64,000 nt of DNA from Pseudomonas sp. TH43 (GTDB lineage Bacteria; Pseudomonadota; Gammaproteobacteria; Pseudomonadales; Pseudomonadaceae). Each line of letters begins with the position of its first letter. Position 1 is the stretch's first letter. Below are positions 10,738-19,136 of this stretch, piece after piece. Location: contig NZ_JAEKFI010000003.1 in the NCBI RefSeq assembly GCF_016650635.1, forward strand, positions 496,001-560,000. The letters are read 5' to 3'. The position numbers and the translations under genes were made by a program. The notes under the pieces were generated by a model. It saw nothing but the letters and a program-made list of their open reading frames with translations. It was not told the origin of the DNA and did no database searches.

Positions 10738-10781
10738 ACAAAAACCCGGCGCACGCCGATAAAGCGTAGCCGGGTTTTTGT
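10738..10781 (-). terminator. Terminator after fliD, symmetrical
   Basis: A 13-bp perfect inverted repeat, ACAAAAACCCGGC / GCCGGGTTTTTGT, begins 15 nt after the fliD stop. It has T-rich tails on both strands, so it could act in both directions. Only leftward transcription is obvious here. Confidence 0.88.
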
Positions 10782-10795
10782 CGTCAGCTCATGAA

Positions 10796-12247
10796 CTAGC
10801 TGGCGGACTTCTGCGCGTCAAGCGAGGCGAAGAACGAGGTGATGTTGCTCGCCGTCGCTTTCATTTGCCCAACCAACAGATCCATGGCGTTGTACTTGGC
10901 AGTCAAAGTCGCCGTCAGGCTCGCCACGTGTATATCGAGCGCGGCCTGCTGTTTTTTCAGACTTGCAGCGGCATTGGTCAGATTGGTGCTGCGTTGATCG
11001 AGCAGACCGGTACCCGACTTGACGTAAGGATCGACGGCCGCCTTCATGCGCGACAGCAGACCATTGGTCGAAGTGGTGCCAGAGAACATCTGCTGAACCT
11101 GGCCAGCCATGCCCGGTGTGGCCATACGATCGTTGAACACCTTGGTGTCCAGCGTCAGCTCACCGGTTTCCTTGTCGGTCAGCACGCCCATCTGCGACAA
11201 CACAGCCAGTTGCCCTGTCCCCGCCGAGGACTGGGTCAACTGCGAACGGATATCGGCCATCAGCGAGCGCGGCAGCGAGTCACCGGTAAACGCGGCCGAA
11301 ACCGTCAGATTGCCATCCTCATCCGCTGTCGCATTGGACAGGGTGTCGATGGTTCGCTTCAGCGTGTTGTAGGAATCCATGAACGTCTGTAGAGAAGTCT
11401 GGATGCCTGCGGTGTTCGTGGCGACGGTGACATTCGCGCCTATCTGCTTCCCAACGGCGTCTTTAGGGCTCACGGCAACGAGGTTCAACGTCATGCCGCT
11501 GATTGCGCCGGTTACCGTGTTGCTTTTGCTGGTAACGTTCAGACCGTCGATGCTGATCGTGGCATCGCCGGCCAAATCACCAACAGCGCCGGAAGTGCCA
11601 GCCGCCGGGTTATCCCCCATTTTCTGGGTACCGTCGATTTCCAGCCCGGCAATACCGCTGACCTTCAGGTCCATGCCTGTACCGGTCTTGCTCGAGTTGA
11701 TCACCAATCGCGACGCGCCGCTGGCGTCGGTCACGATGTTGGCGGAAATACCATTGCTCGCCTGCGCACTGTTGATCGCGTCACGAGTGCTCTGCAAGGT
11801 GGCATTGGCCGGAATCGCGACATTGTAATCAATGCCATTCTGACTGATTTTCAGAGTACCACTCGGAATAGCACTGGTGGCGCCACCAGCAAAAGCAGCA
11901 CTGGCTATCTTCGACCCGGTTGCCAAAGTCTTCACGACAACGTTGTAACTGCCAGGCACAGCCGTACTGTCAGAAGTTGCACCGAGAACCGTCGGAGTAT
12001 CCGAAGTCGCGGAATAACCGGCAAACGCAGGGTTGGTTGCCTTGTCCAGATCAGTCATCGACTTCTGGAATGCCGCCAGCGCGCTTTTCAGCGAACCTAC
12101 ACCGGAAATTTTCAGCGAGTTGGTTTTGGTCTGAGTATCGATCTGCGTCTGTTTGGCCGATTTGTCGGCATTGACCAGCGCAGTCACGATCGAGCCGATG
12201 TCCAGACCGGAACCTAGCCCGGAACCCGGTAGAATTGGACTTGCCAT
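10796..12247 (-). CDS. fliD: FliD, flagellar filament cap
   Basis: 483 aa from the ATG at 12247 (MASPILPGSGLGSGLDIGS). This start is preferred over the ATG two codons upstream because GGGAG lies 6 nt before it. FliD forms the pentameric cap that folds flagellin at the filament tip and acts as a mucin adhesin in Pseudomonas. N- and C-terminal coiled-coil D0/D1 parts and a Ser/Thr/Gly-rich middle are present. It lies 82 nt after flaG. Confidence 0.95.
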   Translation of the reverse strand: MASPILPGSGLGSGLDIGSIVTALVNADKSAKQTQIDTQTKTNSLKISGVGSLKSALAAFQKSMTDLDKATNPAFAGYSATSDTPTVLGATSDSTAVPGSYNVVVKTLATGSKIASAAFAGGATSAIPSGTLKISQNGIDYNVAIPANATLQSTRDAINSAQASNGISANIVTDASGASRLVINSSKTGTGMDLKVSGIAGLEIDGTQKMGDNPAAGTSGAVGDLAGDATISIDGLNVTSKSNTVTGAISGMTLNLVAVSPKDAVGKQIGANVTVATNTAGIQTSLQTFMDSYNTLKRTIDTLSNATADEDGNLTVSAAFTGDSLPRSLMADIRSQLTQSSAGTGQLAVLSQMGVLTDKETGELTLDTKVFNDRMATPGMAGQVQQMFSGTTSTNGLLSRMKAAVDPYVKSGTGLLDQRSTNLTNAAASLKKQQAALDIHVASLTATLTAKYNAMDLLVGQMKATASNITSFFASLDAQKSAS

Positions 12248-12329
12248 GTGCATCTCCCTTCAGATTGTTGCCATTCTTTTGACCGTTAACAGCGTCCTGA
12301 GAACGTACAAACACTATTCATGCCAGCTA

Positions 12330-12689
12330 TCAGACTTTGGCGTCGAACAACACGTGACTCGCGTTGGCGAGGCTGTCTGCCAGCTTGAGGGCTTCGGCGG
12401 AAGGGATCTGTCGAACGACCTCACCCGTCTCGCTTGCAATTACTTTGACGACGACCTTGCCGGAGTGTTCATCGATAGAGAACTCCAGATTACGCTTGAT
12501 CGACTGGACAAACTTCTCGATGTCCTGAACTGCCTGCTTCAACTTGGCATCGTCCGTAACCTGACTCTTTTTATCAGCGACCGGAGCGTCGACCTTGGCA
12601 ACCACTGGCGTGTCTGCCGGTTTTTCAGCAACCGGTGTTGCTGGCTTGGGAGCCGGATAAGACACGTTAAGCTTTACGCTCATGTCCAT
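12330..12689 (-). CDS. flaG: FlaG family protein
   Basis: 119 aa from ATG 12689 (MDMSVKLNVSYPAPK). A GGAGG lies 8 nt before this ATG, whereas upstream GTG/ATG codons are too close to it. The N-terminus is Pro/Ala/Val/Lys rich. The FlaG domain in the second half contains VQSIKRNLEFSIDEHSGKVV and ETGEVVRQIPSAEALKLAD. FlaG affects filament length in Pseudomonas and related bacteria. It sits between fliC and fliD. Confidence 0.92.
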   Translation of the reverse strand: MDMSVKLNVSYPAPKPATPVAEKPADTPVVAKVDAPVADKKSQVTDDAKLKQAVQDIEKFVQSIKRNLEFSIDEHSGKVVVKVIASETGEVVRQIPSAEALKLADSLANASHVLFDAKV

Positions 12690-12707
12690 GCCCATCACCT
12701 CCTAAAG

Positions 12708-12746
12708 TAAAAAAGCGAGAGAGCGCGACAAGCGCACTCCCCCGCT
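12708..12746 (-). terminator. Terminator of fliC
   Basis: On the minus strand an imperfect GC-rich hairpin (AGCGGGGGAG...CTCTCTCGCT with G-T pairs) is followed by six T, 16 nt after the fliC stop. It separates the strongly expressed flagellin from flaG. Confidence 0.72.
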
Positions 12747-12762
12747 TAAACTCGATCCGAAA

Positions 12763-13623
12763 TTACTGAAGCAGCTTCAGTACAGCGGAAGGCAGTTGGT
12801 TGGCTTGAGCCAGAACGGAGGTCGAAGCCTGCTGCAGAGTTTGCTGCTTGGTCAGGTTAGCAGTTTCTGCGGCGAAGTCGGTGTCTTGTACACGACCCTG
12901 TGCAGCAGTGGTGTTTTCCACGATGTTCTGCAGGTTGGAGATGGTGCTGGTCAGACGGTTTTGCGAAGCACCCAGGCTGGCGCGCTGTGCACCGATGGCA
13001 GCGATAGCGGCGTCGATTGCAGTGATCGCGTTGTCGATGTTCTGCGAAGCAGAACCAGCACCAGTACCGGTAGCACCGGTCAGAACTACGGTACCGCTAC
13101 CTACGGACAGGCTGACGGCGTCGAACTTGGAGCTCAGTACCAGGTCGATGTGGTTAGCTGCGCCGGTGTTTGCGCCAACTTGCAGAGTTACAGTACCAGC
13201 GGTACCGTCCAGCAGGTTTTTGCCGTTCAGGTTGGTCGAAGCCGAGATACGGGTGATCTCGTCGGACATCTGAGCGAATTCGGAGTTGGTAGCGGTCTGG
13301 TCAGCAGTGCCGTTGGTACCGTTACGTGCTTTAACAGCCAGTTCACGCATACGCTGCAGAATGTCGGTAGTCGCTTGCAGACCGCCTTCAGCAGCCTGAG
13401 CAACGGAGATACCGTCGTTGGCGTTCTGGATAGCCTGGTTGCCACCACGGATCTGCGAAGCCATACGGTTGGAGATCTGCAGGCCAGCGGCGTCGTCTTT
13501 AGCGCTGTTGATTTTCAGGCCGGAAGACAGGCGCTGCATCGAAGTCGACAGAGCGTCGGAAGCGCGGTTCAGGTTTTTCTGAACGTTCAACGACGTGGTG
13601 TTGGTGTTTACTGTTAAAGCCAT
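12763..13623 (-). CDS. fliC: Flagellin FliC (short type)
   Basis: 286 aa. The N-terminal D0/D1 region (MALTVNTNTTSLNVQKNLN) and C-terminal D1/D0 (QQTLQQASTSVLAQANQLPS) are well conserved. The exposed D2/D3 part is almost absent, with a short Ser/Thr/Gly-rich centre (about residues 165-200). The flg22-like stretch is near residues 30-51 with core INSAKDDAAGLQI. The Ser/Thr-rich middle is the likely acceptor for the sugars made upstream. Codon use is highly biased, as for an abundant protein. Confidence 0.97.
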   Translation of the reverse strand: MALTVNTNTTSLNVQKNLNRASDALSTSMQRLSSGLKINSAKDDAAGLQISNRMASQIRGGNQAIQNANDGISVAQAAEGGLQATTDILQRMRELAVKARNGTNGTADQTATNSEFAQMSDEITRISASTNLNGKNLLDGTAGTVTLQVGANTGAANHIDLVLSSKFDAVSLSVGSGTVVLTGATGTGAGSASQNIDNAITAIDAAIAAIGAQRASLGASQNRLTSTISNLQNIVENTTAAQGRVQDTDFAAETANLTKQQTLQQASTSVLAQANQLPSAVLKLLQ

Positions 13624-13703
13624 GACGAATTCCTCGTTGGTTGGGTACTGCGGCTTCCGGCCCTGGCAACCGCCGGGTATGGCCTAGAGAACCTTCGTAA
13701 TAG

Positions 13704-13730
13704 TTATCGTCGGGTTATCAGGTTGCTTGA
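13704..13730 (-). promoter_or_regulatory. Sigma-28 (FliA) promoter of fliC
   Basis: Read on the minus strand: TCAAGCAA, 11-nt spacer, GACGATAA, against the Pseudomonas consensus TCAAGTTT-N11-GCCGATAA. It lies about 80 nt upstream of the flagellin ATG. The rest of the gap 13624-13860 shows no gene. Confidence 0.85.
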
Positions 13731-13860
13731 GGGCTTTTTTAAAAAAATTTGCCATCACCCTGCCACCCCCGAGAAAACAAGGGCTTAGCCGCCCCTCACC
13801 CACGAAAAAATGACGTCATAAAAACGTCCGTAGCGCAAAGCCGCAGGCCAGCGCTATCGC

Positions 13861-14133
13861 TCACTCAGGCACTCGTGCATTTTGCAGTAGCTCGATCAGT
13901 TCGTACTCCATGTAATCGGCGAGCCCCAACCAGTCCTGACGCTCTTGGCACTCATACATCTGCGTGAGCACATATTCCCAGCCTTGCTGAATATGTTCAG
14001 GCGCTGAAATCAACAACTTCTGCGCCTCTTCAAACACATCAACCATGTTCAGCGCAGCCTCGACATCGCGCCCCAGACGAAACAACCCGGCGCATTGACG
14101 GCATTGGTCAGCGCACTGCTCAATCGCCGTCAT
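13861..14133 (-). CDS. Small acidic Cys-motif protein coupled to Maf
   Basis: 90 aa, no family recognised. The ATG overlaps the stop of the Maf-type gene by 4 nt (ATGA), so the two are probably translated together. The N-terminus has C7, C11 and C14 (CADQCRQC). The rest is predicted helical, acidic and rich in Leu/Glu/Tyr. Its place between Maf and flagellin suggests a role with flagellin or its glycosylation. That is inference from position only. Confidence 0.7.
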   Translation of the reverse strand: MTAIEQCADQCRQCAGLFRLGRDVEAALNMVDVFEEAQKLLISAPEHIQQGWEYVLTQMYECQERQDWLGLADYMEYELIELLQNARVPE

Positions 14134-15419
14134 TGCACAAACTCCTTATTGAATTGCGTCCCGGCAATCAACGCACCCGCGCGACTGCTATTAAAGAATT
14201 GCACATGCGGATGCGCAGCGATGTATCGCTCCAGAACGCACAAGTAACCACGGAAGTTGAGTTGCGTACTGACCCGCTGGCCATTGCCATCCCGCACCCA
14301 GTGACGCGCCTGATCCACTCCCGGCCCCAGATCACCGTCATTCCAGCCGGCATGGGTCTTGTTCATCGGGAATGCGAAATCCGCACCGAACAAGGTAATG
14401 CGCGAGGCCCCCATCTTCACCGCCAGATCCACTGCCGGGTGAATGACACTACCGCCGACATGCAGCAGCGCGCGCGGATGTTGCTCGCGCAAACCGGCAT
14501 ACACCGGACTGGCCGAATAGCCGCCGTAGCGCTTGCCCTTCCAGGCCGTCAGCACTTGGGGATCGCTCATCGGCAGATACACCAAGGTGATCCCGTCTGA
14601 CTCTTCGAACGGCAGATGCCGAAAACCGATGCGCTGATCGATGCTCACCACCATGTCCGGGACAATCGCGTGTTCGCGCAACGGCCGATAAGCGGTATCC
14701 ACGGCGATGAACAATGGACGATCAGCCTGCTGACGAATCGCCGCCAGCCGCTCGAAATGACTCTCCAACGTCGGGCCAGTGCCGATCACGAACACCTCGC
14801 GGCCGGCGCAGGTATCGAACAATTGCGCCACATCCTCATCGCCCAACAGAACCGGCAAGCAGTCCGTCAATCGCTGTTGAATAATCGGCGACTGCACGTC
14901 GAATTCGCGGTTGTTGAACGTCAGATGAACCTCGTTGACCAGCCGATCACGGATCTTCGCGTTGAAGTCATCAGCCAGCAGCATCTCGGCCGGCAAGGCA
15001 AAAAACGGCGTGCAGATGTCGGAAAGATCGCCCGCATAAAACAGCTCCACGCGCGGATCTTCCAGCCACTGCCGTTGATCAATCAGTTGCAGCACCAGCG
15101 CAAACAACGCGCCATTGAGGATGTGCACGTACAAACGATCAAGGTTTGTGCGCTCCAGCAACACGCCCGGCAGATCGCCGAGGCCGGTGCCGTAGACGTG
15201 CAGTTGCGCTTTGTCCGGGAGGCTGGCGGCCTGAGTCCGCGCCTCATGCGTGCGCTCATGACGGCTGGTGAGCTGGATGCCGTTGACGCTCAGCGTCGAG
15301 CCCAGCCCCTGCGTCAGCTCAGCCTCGATGGCCGAACTATCTTCTGCCATCAAGCGCTCGAACAGCGCCGGCCAGCGTCGTTGCAGGACTTCGGCGTTGG
15401 CCTGGAAAAACTCGCTCAT
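14130..15419 (-). CDS. Maf-type motility-associated glycosyltransferase (MptE-like / DUF115)
   Basis: 429 aa from ATG 15419 (MSEFFQANAEVLQRRW). The central domain has the nucleotide-binding pattern EVFVIGTGPTLESHFERL and FIAVDTAYRPL...PDMVVSIDQRIG of the 6-hydroxymethylpterin pyrophosphokinase MptE-like / MAF_flag10 family. Maf proteins transfer nonulosonic acids such as pseudaminic acid to Ser/Thr of flagellin in the cytoplasm. The complete pse pathway just upstream and fliC just downstream fit that role. Confidence 0.87.
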   Translation of the reverse strand: MSEFFQANAEVLQRRWPALFERLMAEDSSAIEAELTQGLGSTLSVNGIQLTSRHERTHEARTQAASLPDKAQLHVYGTGLGDLPGVLLERTNLDRLYVHILNGALFALVLQLIDQRQWLEDPRVELFYAGDLSDICTPFFALPAEMLLADDFNAKIRDRLVNEVHLTFNNREFDVQSPIIQQRLTDCLPVLLGDEDVAQLFDTCAGREVFVIGTGPTLESHFERLAAIRQQADRPLFIAVDTAYRPLREHAIVPDMVVSIDQRIGFRHLPFEESDGITLVYLPMSDPQVLTAWKGKRYGGYSASPVYAGLREQHPRALLHVGGSVIHPAVDLAVKMGASRITLFGADFAFPMNKTHAGWNDGDLGPGVDQARHWVRDGNGQRVSTQLNFRGYLCVLERYIAAHPHVQFFNSSRAGALIAGTQFNKEFVQ

Positions 15420-15445
15420 GACGACTCGCACTCCCTTTCAGGCAA

Positions 15446-15484
15446 AAAAATAGCGCTCAAGGTTAACCCTTGAGCGCTATTTTT
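15446..15484 (-). terminator. Strong terminator after the KAS III gene
   Basis: 17-bp perfect inverted repeat (AAAAATAGCGCTCAAGG / CCTTGAGCGCTATTTTT, loop of 5) with A/T tracts on both sides. It lies 20 nt after the KAS III stop and just before the Maf start. Read-through or a separate promoter is needed for maf. Confidence 0.88.
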
Positions 15485-15503
15485 GTATCGGCCGTTGTGT
15501 GGC

Positions 15504-16430
15504 TCAAGGACGATAAATAATCGCCGAACCCCACGACAGACCCACACCGAAACCGCTGAGCGCAATGCGCTGCCAGTCGGAATCGATCACGTGTTTTTCC
15601 AGCAGCAGCGGAATGCTCGACGACACGGTGTTGCCAGTCTCGACCATGTCCTTGAGGAATTTTTCCGGCTTGTCCTCGAAACGTCGCGCCACGGCATCAA
15701 CGATCGCCGCGCTGCCCTGGTGAATGCAGAACGCGTCGATGTCGTCAGCCTTGAGGCCAGAATCGTCGAGCAGCTCGTGCAAGTGCGCCGGGACTTTCAG
15801 CAGCGCAAAGTTGAACACCTGACGACCGTTCATGAAGAACACACCGTCGGTGACTTTCAGGTGCGGTGCGCCGGAACCGTCGGTGCCGAACTTGGCCTTG
15901 CCCAGCGCCCAGGTCGGATCTTCACCCATCCAGGTAGCAGTGGCGGCATCGCCGAACAGCATGGTGGTGTTGCGGTCTTCCGGGTCGACGATTTTCGAGT
16001 ACGGGTCAGCGGTGATCAGCAGGCCGTTCTTCAGGCCAGCGGCTTCCATGAAGCCCTTGATCGCGTAGATACCGTAGACATAACCGGAACAGCCCAGGGA
16101 AATGTCGAACGCGGCAACATGGGTCGGCAGGCCGAGTTTGTCCTGCACGATGGCTGCGGTGTGCGGCAGGCCTTCTTCGTCACCGTTCTGGGTGACGACA
16201 ATCAGTGCGTCGATCGATTCACGTTTCAGATCAGGGTTGCTGGCAAACAGCGCATTGGCCGCTTCCACGCACAGATCGGAAGTCTCTTGATCAGCATCTT
16301 TGCGCGGCAGAAAGGCCGAGCCGATTTTGCCAAGGATGAATTCTTCATCCTTCTCGAATTTTGCACCTTGTGCGTAATTGTCCACGCCGGCTACAGGAAC
16401 GTAGCTCCCAATGCTTTTTATGCCAATCAT
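15504..16430 (-). CDS. Beta-ketoacyl-ACP synthase III-like protein in the glycan cluster
   Basis: 308 aa from ATG 16430 (MIGIKSIGSYVPVAGVDNY), which has GGAAG upstream. The frame extends upstream, but that part does not resemble the family. The thiolase-fold triad is intact: Cys in ISLGCSGYVYG, His in FCIHQGSAA and Asn in TGNTVSSS. KAS III condenses acyl-CoA with malonyl-ACP. Inside a flagellin glycosylation island it may make a short acyl group for an amino sugar, by analogy with the 3-hydroxybutanoyl group on P. syringae flagellin viosamine. The role is inferred from context. Confidence 0.88.
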   Translation of the reverse strand: MIGIKSIGSYVPVAGVDNYAQGAKFEKDEEFILGKIGSAFLPRKDADQETSDLCVEAANALFASNPDLKRESIDALIVVTQNGDEEGLPHTAAIVQDKLGLPTHVAAFDISLGCSGYVYGIYAIKGFMEAAGLKNGLLITADPYSKIVDPEDRNTTMLFGDAATATWMGEDPTWALGKAKFGTDGSGAPHLKVTDGVFFMNGRQVFNFALLKVPAHLHELLDDSGLKADDIDAFCIHQGSAAIVDAVARRFEDKPEKFLKDMVETGNTVSSSIPLLLEKHVIDSDWQRIALSGFGVGLSWGSAIIYRP

Positions 16431-16656
16431 TACGGCTTCCCAATAAAAAACAGCCCAAGACCACCGCTCGCAAGGATTCGAGGGGCGCCGACAAACAGAA
16501 ATTGGCCGCCACGAAGGGCGGCCAGGGGGAGCGCGAAGGGCTATCACTGCAACCAGAAACGGTCCAGGCGCCATCTCCCCGATCAATACAATACAGTGAA
16601 GATGCGCGTTATGACTCGCAGGTCACGCTATTTTGCCGAATCGGTGGCAGATCGGG

Positions 16657-17709
16657 TTATTCGACCAACGACCAATCCAGCGGCGTGCCGCGCTTGATTG
16701 GCGCGCGAGCGCGGCGGCCAAGGACTGCGTTGGTGTGCTTGGGCGGCAGACCGAGGCCGGGACGAATGGCGCGCAGATTGGCGGCGGTGAAGGGCTCACC
16801 GGCAGCCATGTCGGCGGTAACGTACAGCGAACGGCGATACACCACCGACTTCAACTCGGCCTCGGTGGCACCGTATTGCACCTGCCCGAGGGCTTGCCAG
16901 GCACGTTCGGTTTCCAGCACCAGACTGGCCATCTCCGCCGGTTCCAGCGAGAAACTCGCGTCGACCCCGCCTGCCGAACGGTCAAGCGTGAAGTGTTTCT
17001 CCACCACGGTCGCGCCAAGTGCCACGGCCGCCACCGACACGCCGACACCCATCGAGTGGTCGGACAACCCCACCTCGCAGCCGAACAACTCACGCAAATG
17101 CGCGATTGTGCGCACGTTGCTGTTCAGCGGCGTTGCCGGGTAAGTGCTGGTGCATTTGAGCAGCACCAGATCCTTGCAGCCGGCCTCGCGGGCGGCGCGC
17201 ACGGTTTCATCGAGTTCAGCGATGCTGGCCATGCCGGTAGAAATAATCAACGGTTTGCCGGTGGCGGCGACACGGCGGATCAGCGGCAGATCGGTGTTTT
17301 CAAAACTGGCGATCTTGTACGCCGGCACGTCGAGACTTTCGAGAAAATCTACGGCCGTGTCATCAAACGGCGTCGAGAACGCGAGCATCCCCAACTCCTT
17401 GGCCCGAGCGAAAATCGGCGCATGCCATTCCCAGGGCGTATGGGCTTTCTCATACAGATCGTAAAGCGAAGTCCCCGCCCACAAACTGCCAGGATCCTTG
17501 ATGAAGAACTCGCCTTCAGCCAGATCCAGGGTCATGGTTTCGGCGGTGTAGGTTTGCAGCTTCAAAGCGTGCGCGCCGGCCTTGGCCGCGGCTTCGACGA
17601 TTTGCAGCGCCACATCCAGCGACTGGTTATGGTTGCCGCTCATCTCGGCGATGATGAACGGCGGCGCATCGGCACCAATCAGACGGTCGCCAATCTTGAA
17701 ACTGCTCAT
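16657..17709 (-). CDS. pseI: PseI, pseudaminic acid synthase
   Basis: 350 aa. It condenses 2,4-diacetamido-2,4,6-trideoxy-L-altrose with phosphoenolpyruvate to give pseudaminic acid. The NeuB-type TIM barrel starts PFIIAEMSGNHNQSLDVAL with LKLQTYTAETMTLD, and GLSDHSMG and VVEKHFTLDR follow. The C-terminal SAF/antifreeze-like domain covers about residues 290-350. It overlaps the pseG/H fusion by 4 nt and is the last gene of the pse run. Confidence 0.95.
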   Translation of the reverse strand: MSSFKIGDRLIGADAPPFIIAEMSGNHNQSLDVALQIVEAAAKAGAHALKLQTYTAETMTLDLAEGEFFIKDPGSLWAGTSLYDLYEKAHTPWEWHAPIFARAKELGMLAFSTPFDDTAVDFLESLDVPAYKIASFENTDLPLIRRVAATGKPLIISTGMASIAELDETVRAAREAGCKDLVLLKCTSTYPATPLNSNVRTIAHLRELFGCEVGLSDHSMGVGVSVAAVALGATVVEKHFTLDRSAGGVDASFSLEPAEMASLVLETERAWQALGQVQYGATEAELKSVVYRRSLYVTADMAAGEPFTAANLRAIRPGLGLPPKHTNAVLGRRARAPIKRGTPLDWSLVE

Positions 17710-19136
17710 GTGCGGTGTTCCTTCAAAACCTTGGTGAGCGCGCAGGCATTCTGGCTGAAGCCGGCGTCGCGAAATACCTTCAATGAGGCACGATTGTCCG
17801 GCAACACCCGCGCCCTAATGGCGGTCAGTTGCGGCCAGTGCGCACGGACAAACAACTCGCCACGCGCCAGTAGCGCCCTGCCCCAGCCGAGACCGATTCG
17901 CTGATCAAGCAGGGACAGCGAGACTTCGGCCTCGAGGCCGCGCAAGTCATAGCGCAACACGCCGACCGGGCCGTCATCGGCCTCGGCGATCAACAACAAG
18001 TGCTGCGGATTGCGCAGACTGGCGCTCATCCCGTCGAGCAACAGTGGCGCATCGTCCAGCGTCGCCGGACGCAATTTGAGCACTGCACCGGCCATCGCCG
18101 CGGCGACCCGCAATGCGCCACACCCGTCGACCAGTTGCCGCGAACGTTCGGCCAGGCTCTGACGCAGATAATGATTGCCCGCGACGAAGCCAATGGCATC
18201 ACGCAACTGCTCGACACTGACCTGCTCGCTGGCACCCATGAACACATGCGCGCCAGCGGCCGCCATCACTTCGCCGTTGACCTGTTGGTTGTTCGAGACG
18301 GCAATGCAGATCGTCGGCAACCCCAGCGCCGCGCGCTCCCAACTGGTACCACCACCAGCGCCGATAAACAGATCGGCCTCGGCCATGCGCCGATGGAAGT
18401 CACTGACAAAACTGTGCAGGCGCCAGTGTGGCCGCGTCTCGGCCAAGGCCTGCATTTGCGCCCATGCCGGATTATCGGCACCCGCGACGAAGTCCACCTC
18501 CAGTTCAGGAAAATCCACCAGCGCCAGCATCGCGTGATGTGTTTGCATCGCCGCGTCGAAACCGCCGAAGTTCACCAATACTTGCCGCGCCTTGGCTTTG
18601 ATCTCGATAGCCGGACAGTTGAACTCCTCACGCAACATGGCAAAGCGCGGGCCGAGCAGTGTACGGCAGCCATCGGGCAGCAGCGGCGCGTAGTTCTCGC
18701 TGAGGCCGGAGAGATTCTGATTGAGCAGCAGATCAACGCTGTAGCGTCGGGTGGCGAGATCGTCGACCGCAGCGATGCGCGGCGCCCAACGGCGCGCGGC
18801 GGTTTGCCAGTGATGATCGAGGCCGTAGTGATCGACGATGATCCAGTCGAATTCGGCGTGACCTGCCAGCAACGTGCCCAACGCATCTATGTCGGCTTGC
18901 CACGGCAACATCGATTCGATGGCTTGTTGCGGGTCTTCACCGGGGTAGAAGTCCGGTAGCGCGAAGGTTTCGAAACCCTCGTCGCGCAACACATCGAGCC
19001 GATGCCCTGGCAAGCGTCGGCAGGCAAACGCAACATGACTGCCGTGCTTGCGCAGCACGCGAGCCAGGGTCAGGCACCGGGCAATATGGCCACTGCCGAT
19101 GGTCGGCGAGGCGTCGGCGCGAATCAGGATTCTCAT
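17706..19136 (-). CDS. pseG: PseG-PseH fusion: UDP-sugar hydrolase plus N-acetyltransferase
   Basis: 476 aa from ATG 19136 (MRILIRADASPTIGSGH, the PseG N-terminal motif). The open frame upstream of it runs antisense-like through pseF and is not used. Residues 1 to ~345 are PseG, which releases UDP from UDP-2,4-diacetamido-2,4,6-trideoxy-L-altrose (FIGAGGTSWERAALGLP is present). Residues ~350-476 are a GNAT domain (LRPATLDDAPLLL...IGLGWGRALLARGELF...NRASLKVFRDAGF) that fits PseH, which otherwise is missing from the cluster. The protein therefore supplies two consecutive steps. Confidence 0.93.
   Translation of the reverse strand: MRILIRADASPTIGSGHIARCLTLARVLRKHGSHVAFACRRLPGHRLDVLRDEGFETFALPDFYPGEDPQQAIESMLPWQADIDALGTLLAGHAEFDWIIVDHYGLDHHWQTAARRWAPRIAAVDDLATRRYSVDLLLNQNLSGLSENYAPLLPDGCRTLLGPRFAMLREEFNCPAIEIKAKARQVLVNFGGFDAAMQTHHAMLALVDFPELEVDFVAGADNPAWAQMQALAETRPHWRLHSFVSDFHRRMAEADLFIGAGGGTSWERAALGLPTICIAVSNNQQVNGEVMAAAGAHVFMGASEQVSVEQLRDAIGFVAGNHYLRQSLAERSRQLVDGCGALRVAAAMAGAVLKLRPATLDDAPLLLDGMSASLRNPQHLLLIAEADDGPVGVLRYDLRGLEAEVSLSLLDQRIGLGWGRALLARGELFVRAHWPQLTAIRARVLPDNRASLKVFRDAGFSQNACALTKVLKEHRT

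Noticed and set aside
12298..12325. Minus-strand CTGGCATGAATAGTGTT as a sigma-54 promoter of fliD
   Set aside because: The -12 dinucleotide is GT instead of the nearly invariant GC, so I do not call it, although fliD is often sigma-54 dependent.
16502..16525. Hairpin GGCCGCC / GGCGGCC between pseI and the KAS III gene as a terminator
   Set aside because: It has no T-run on either strand. It could be a weak pause site at most.
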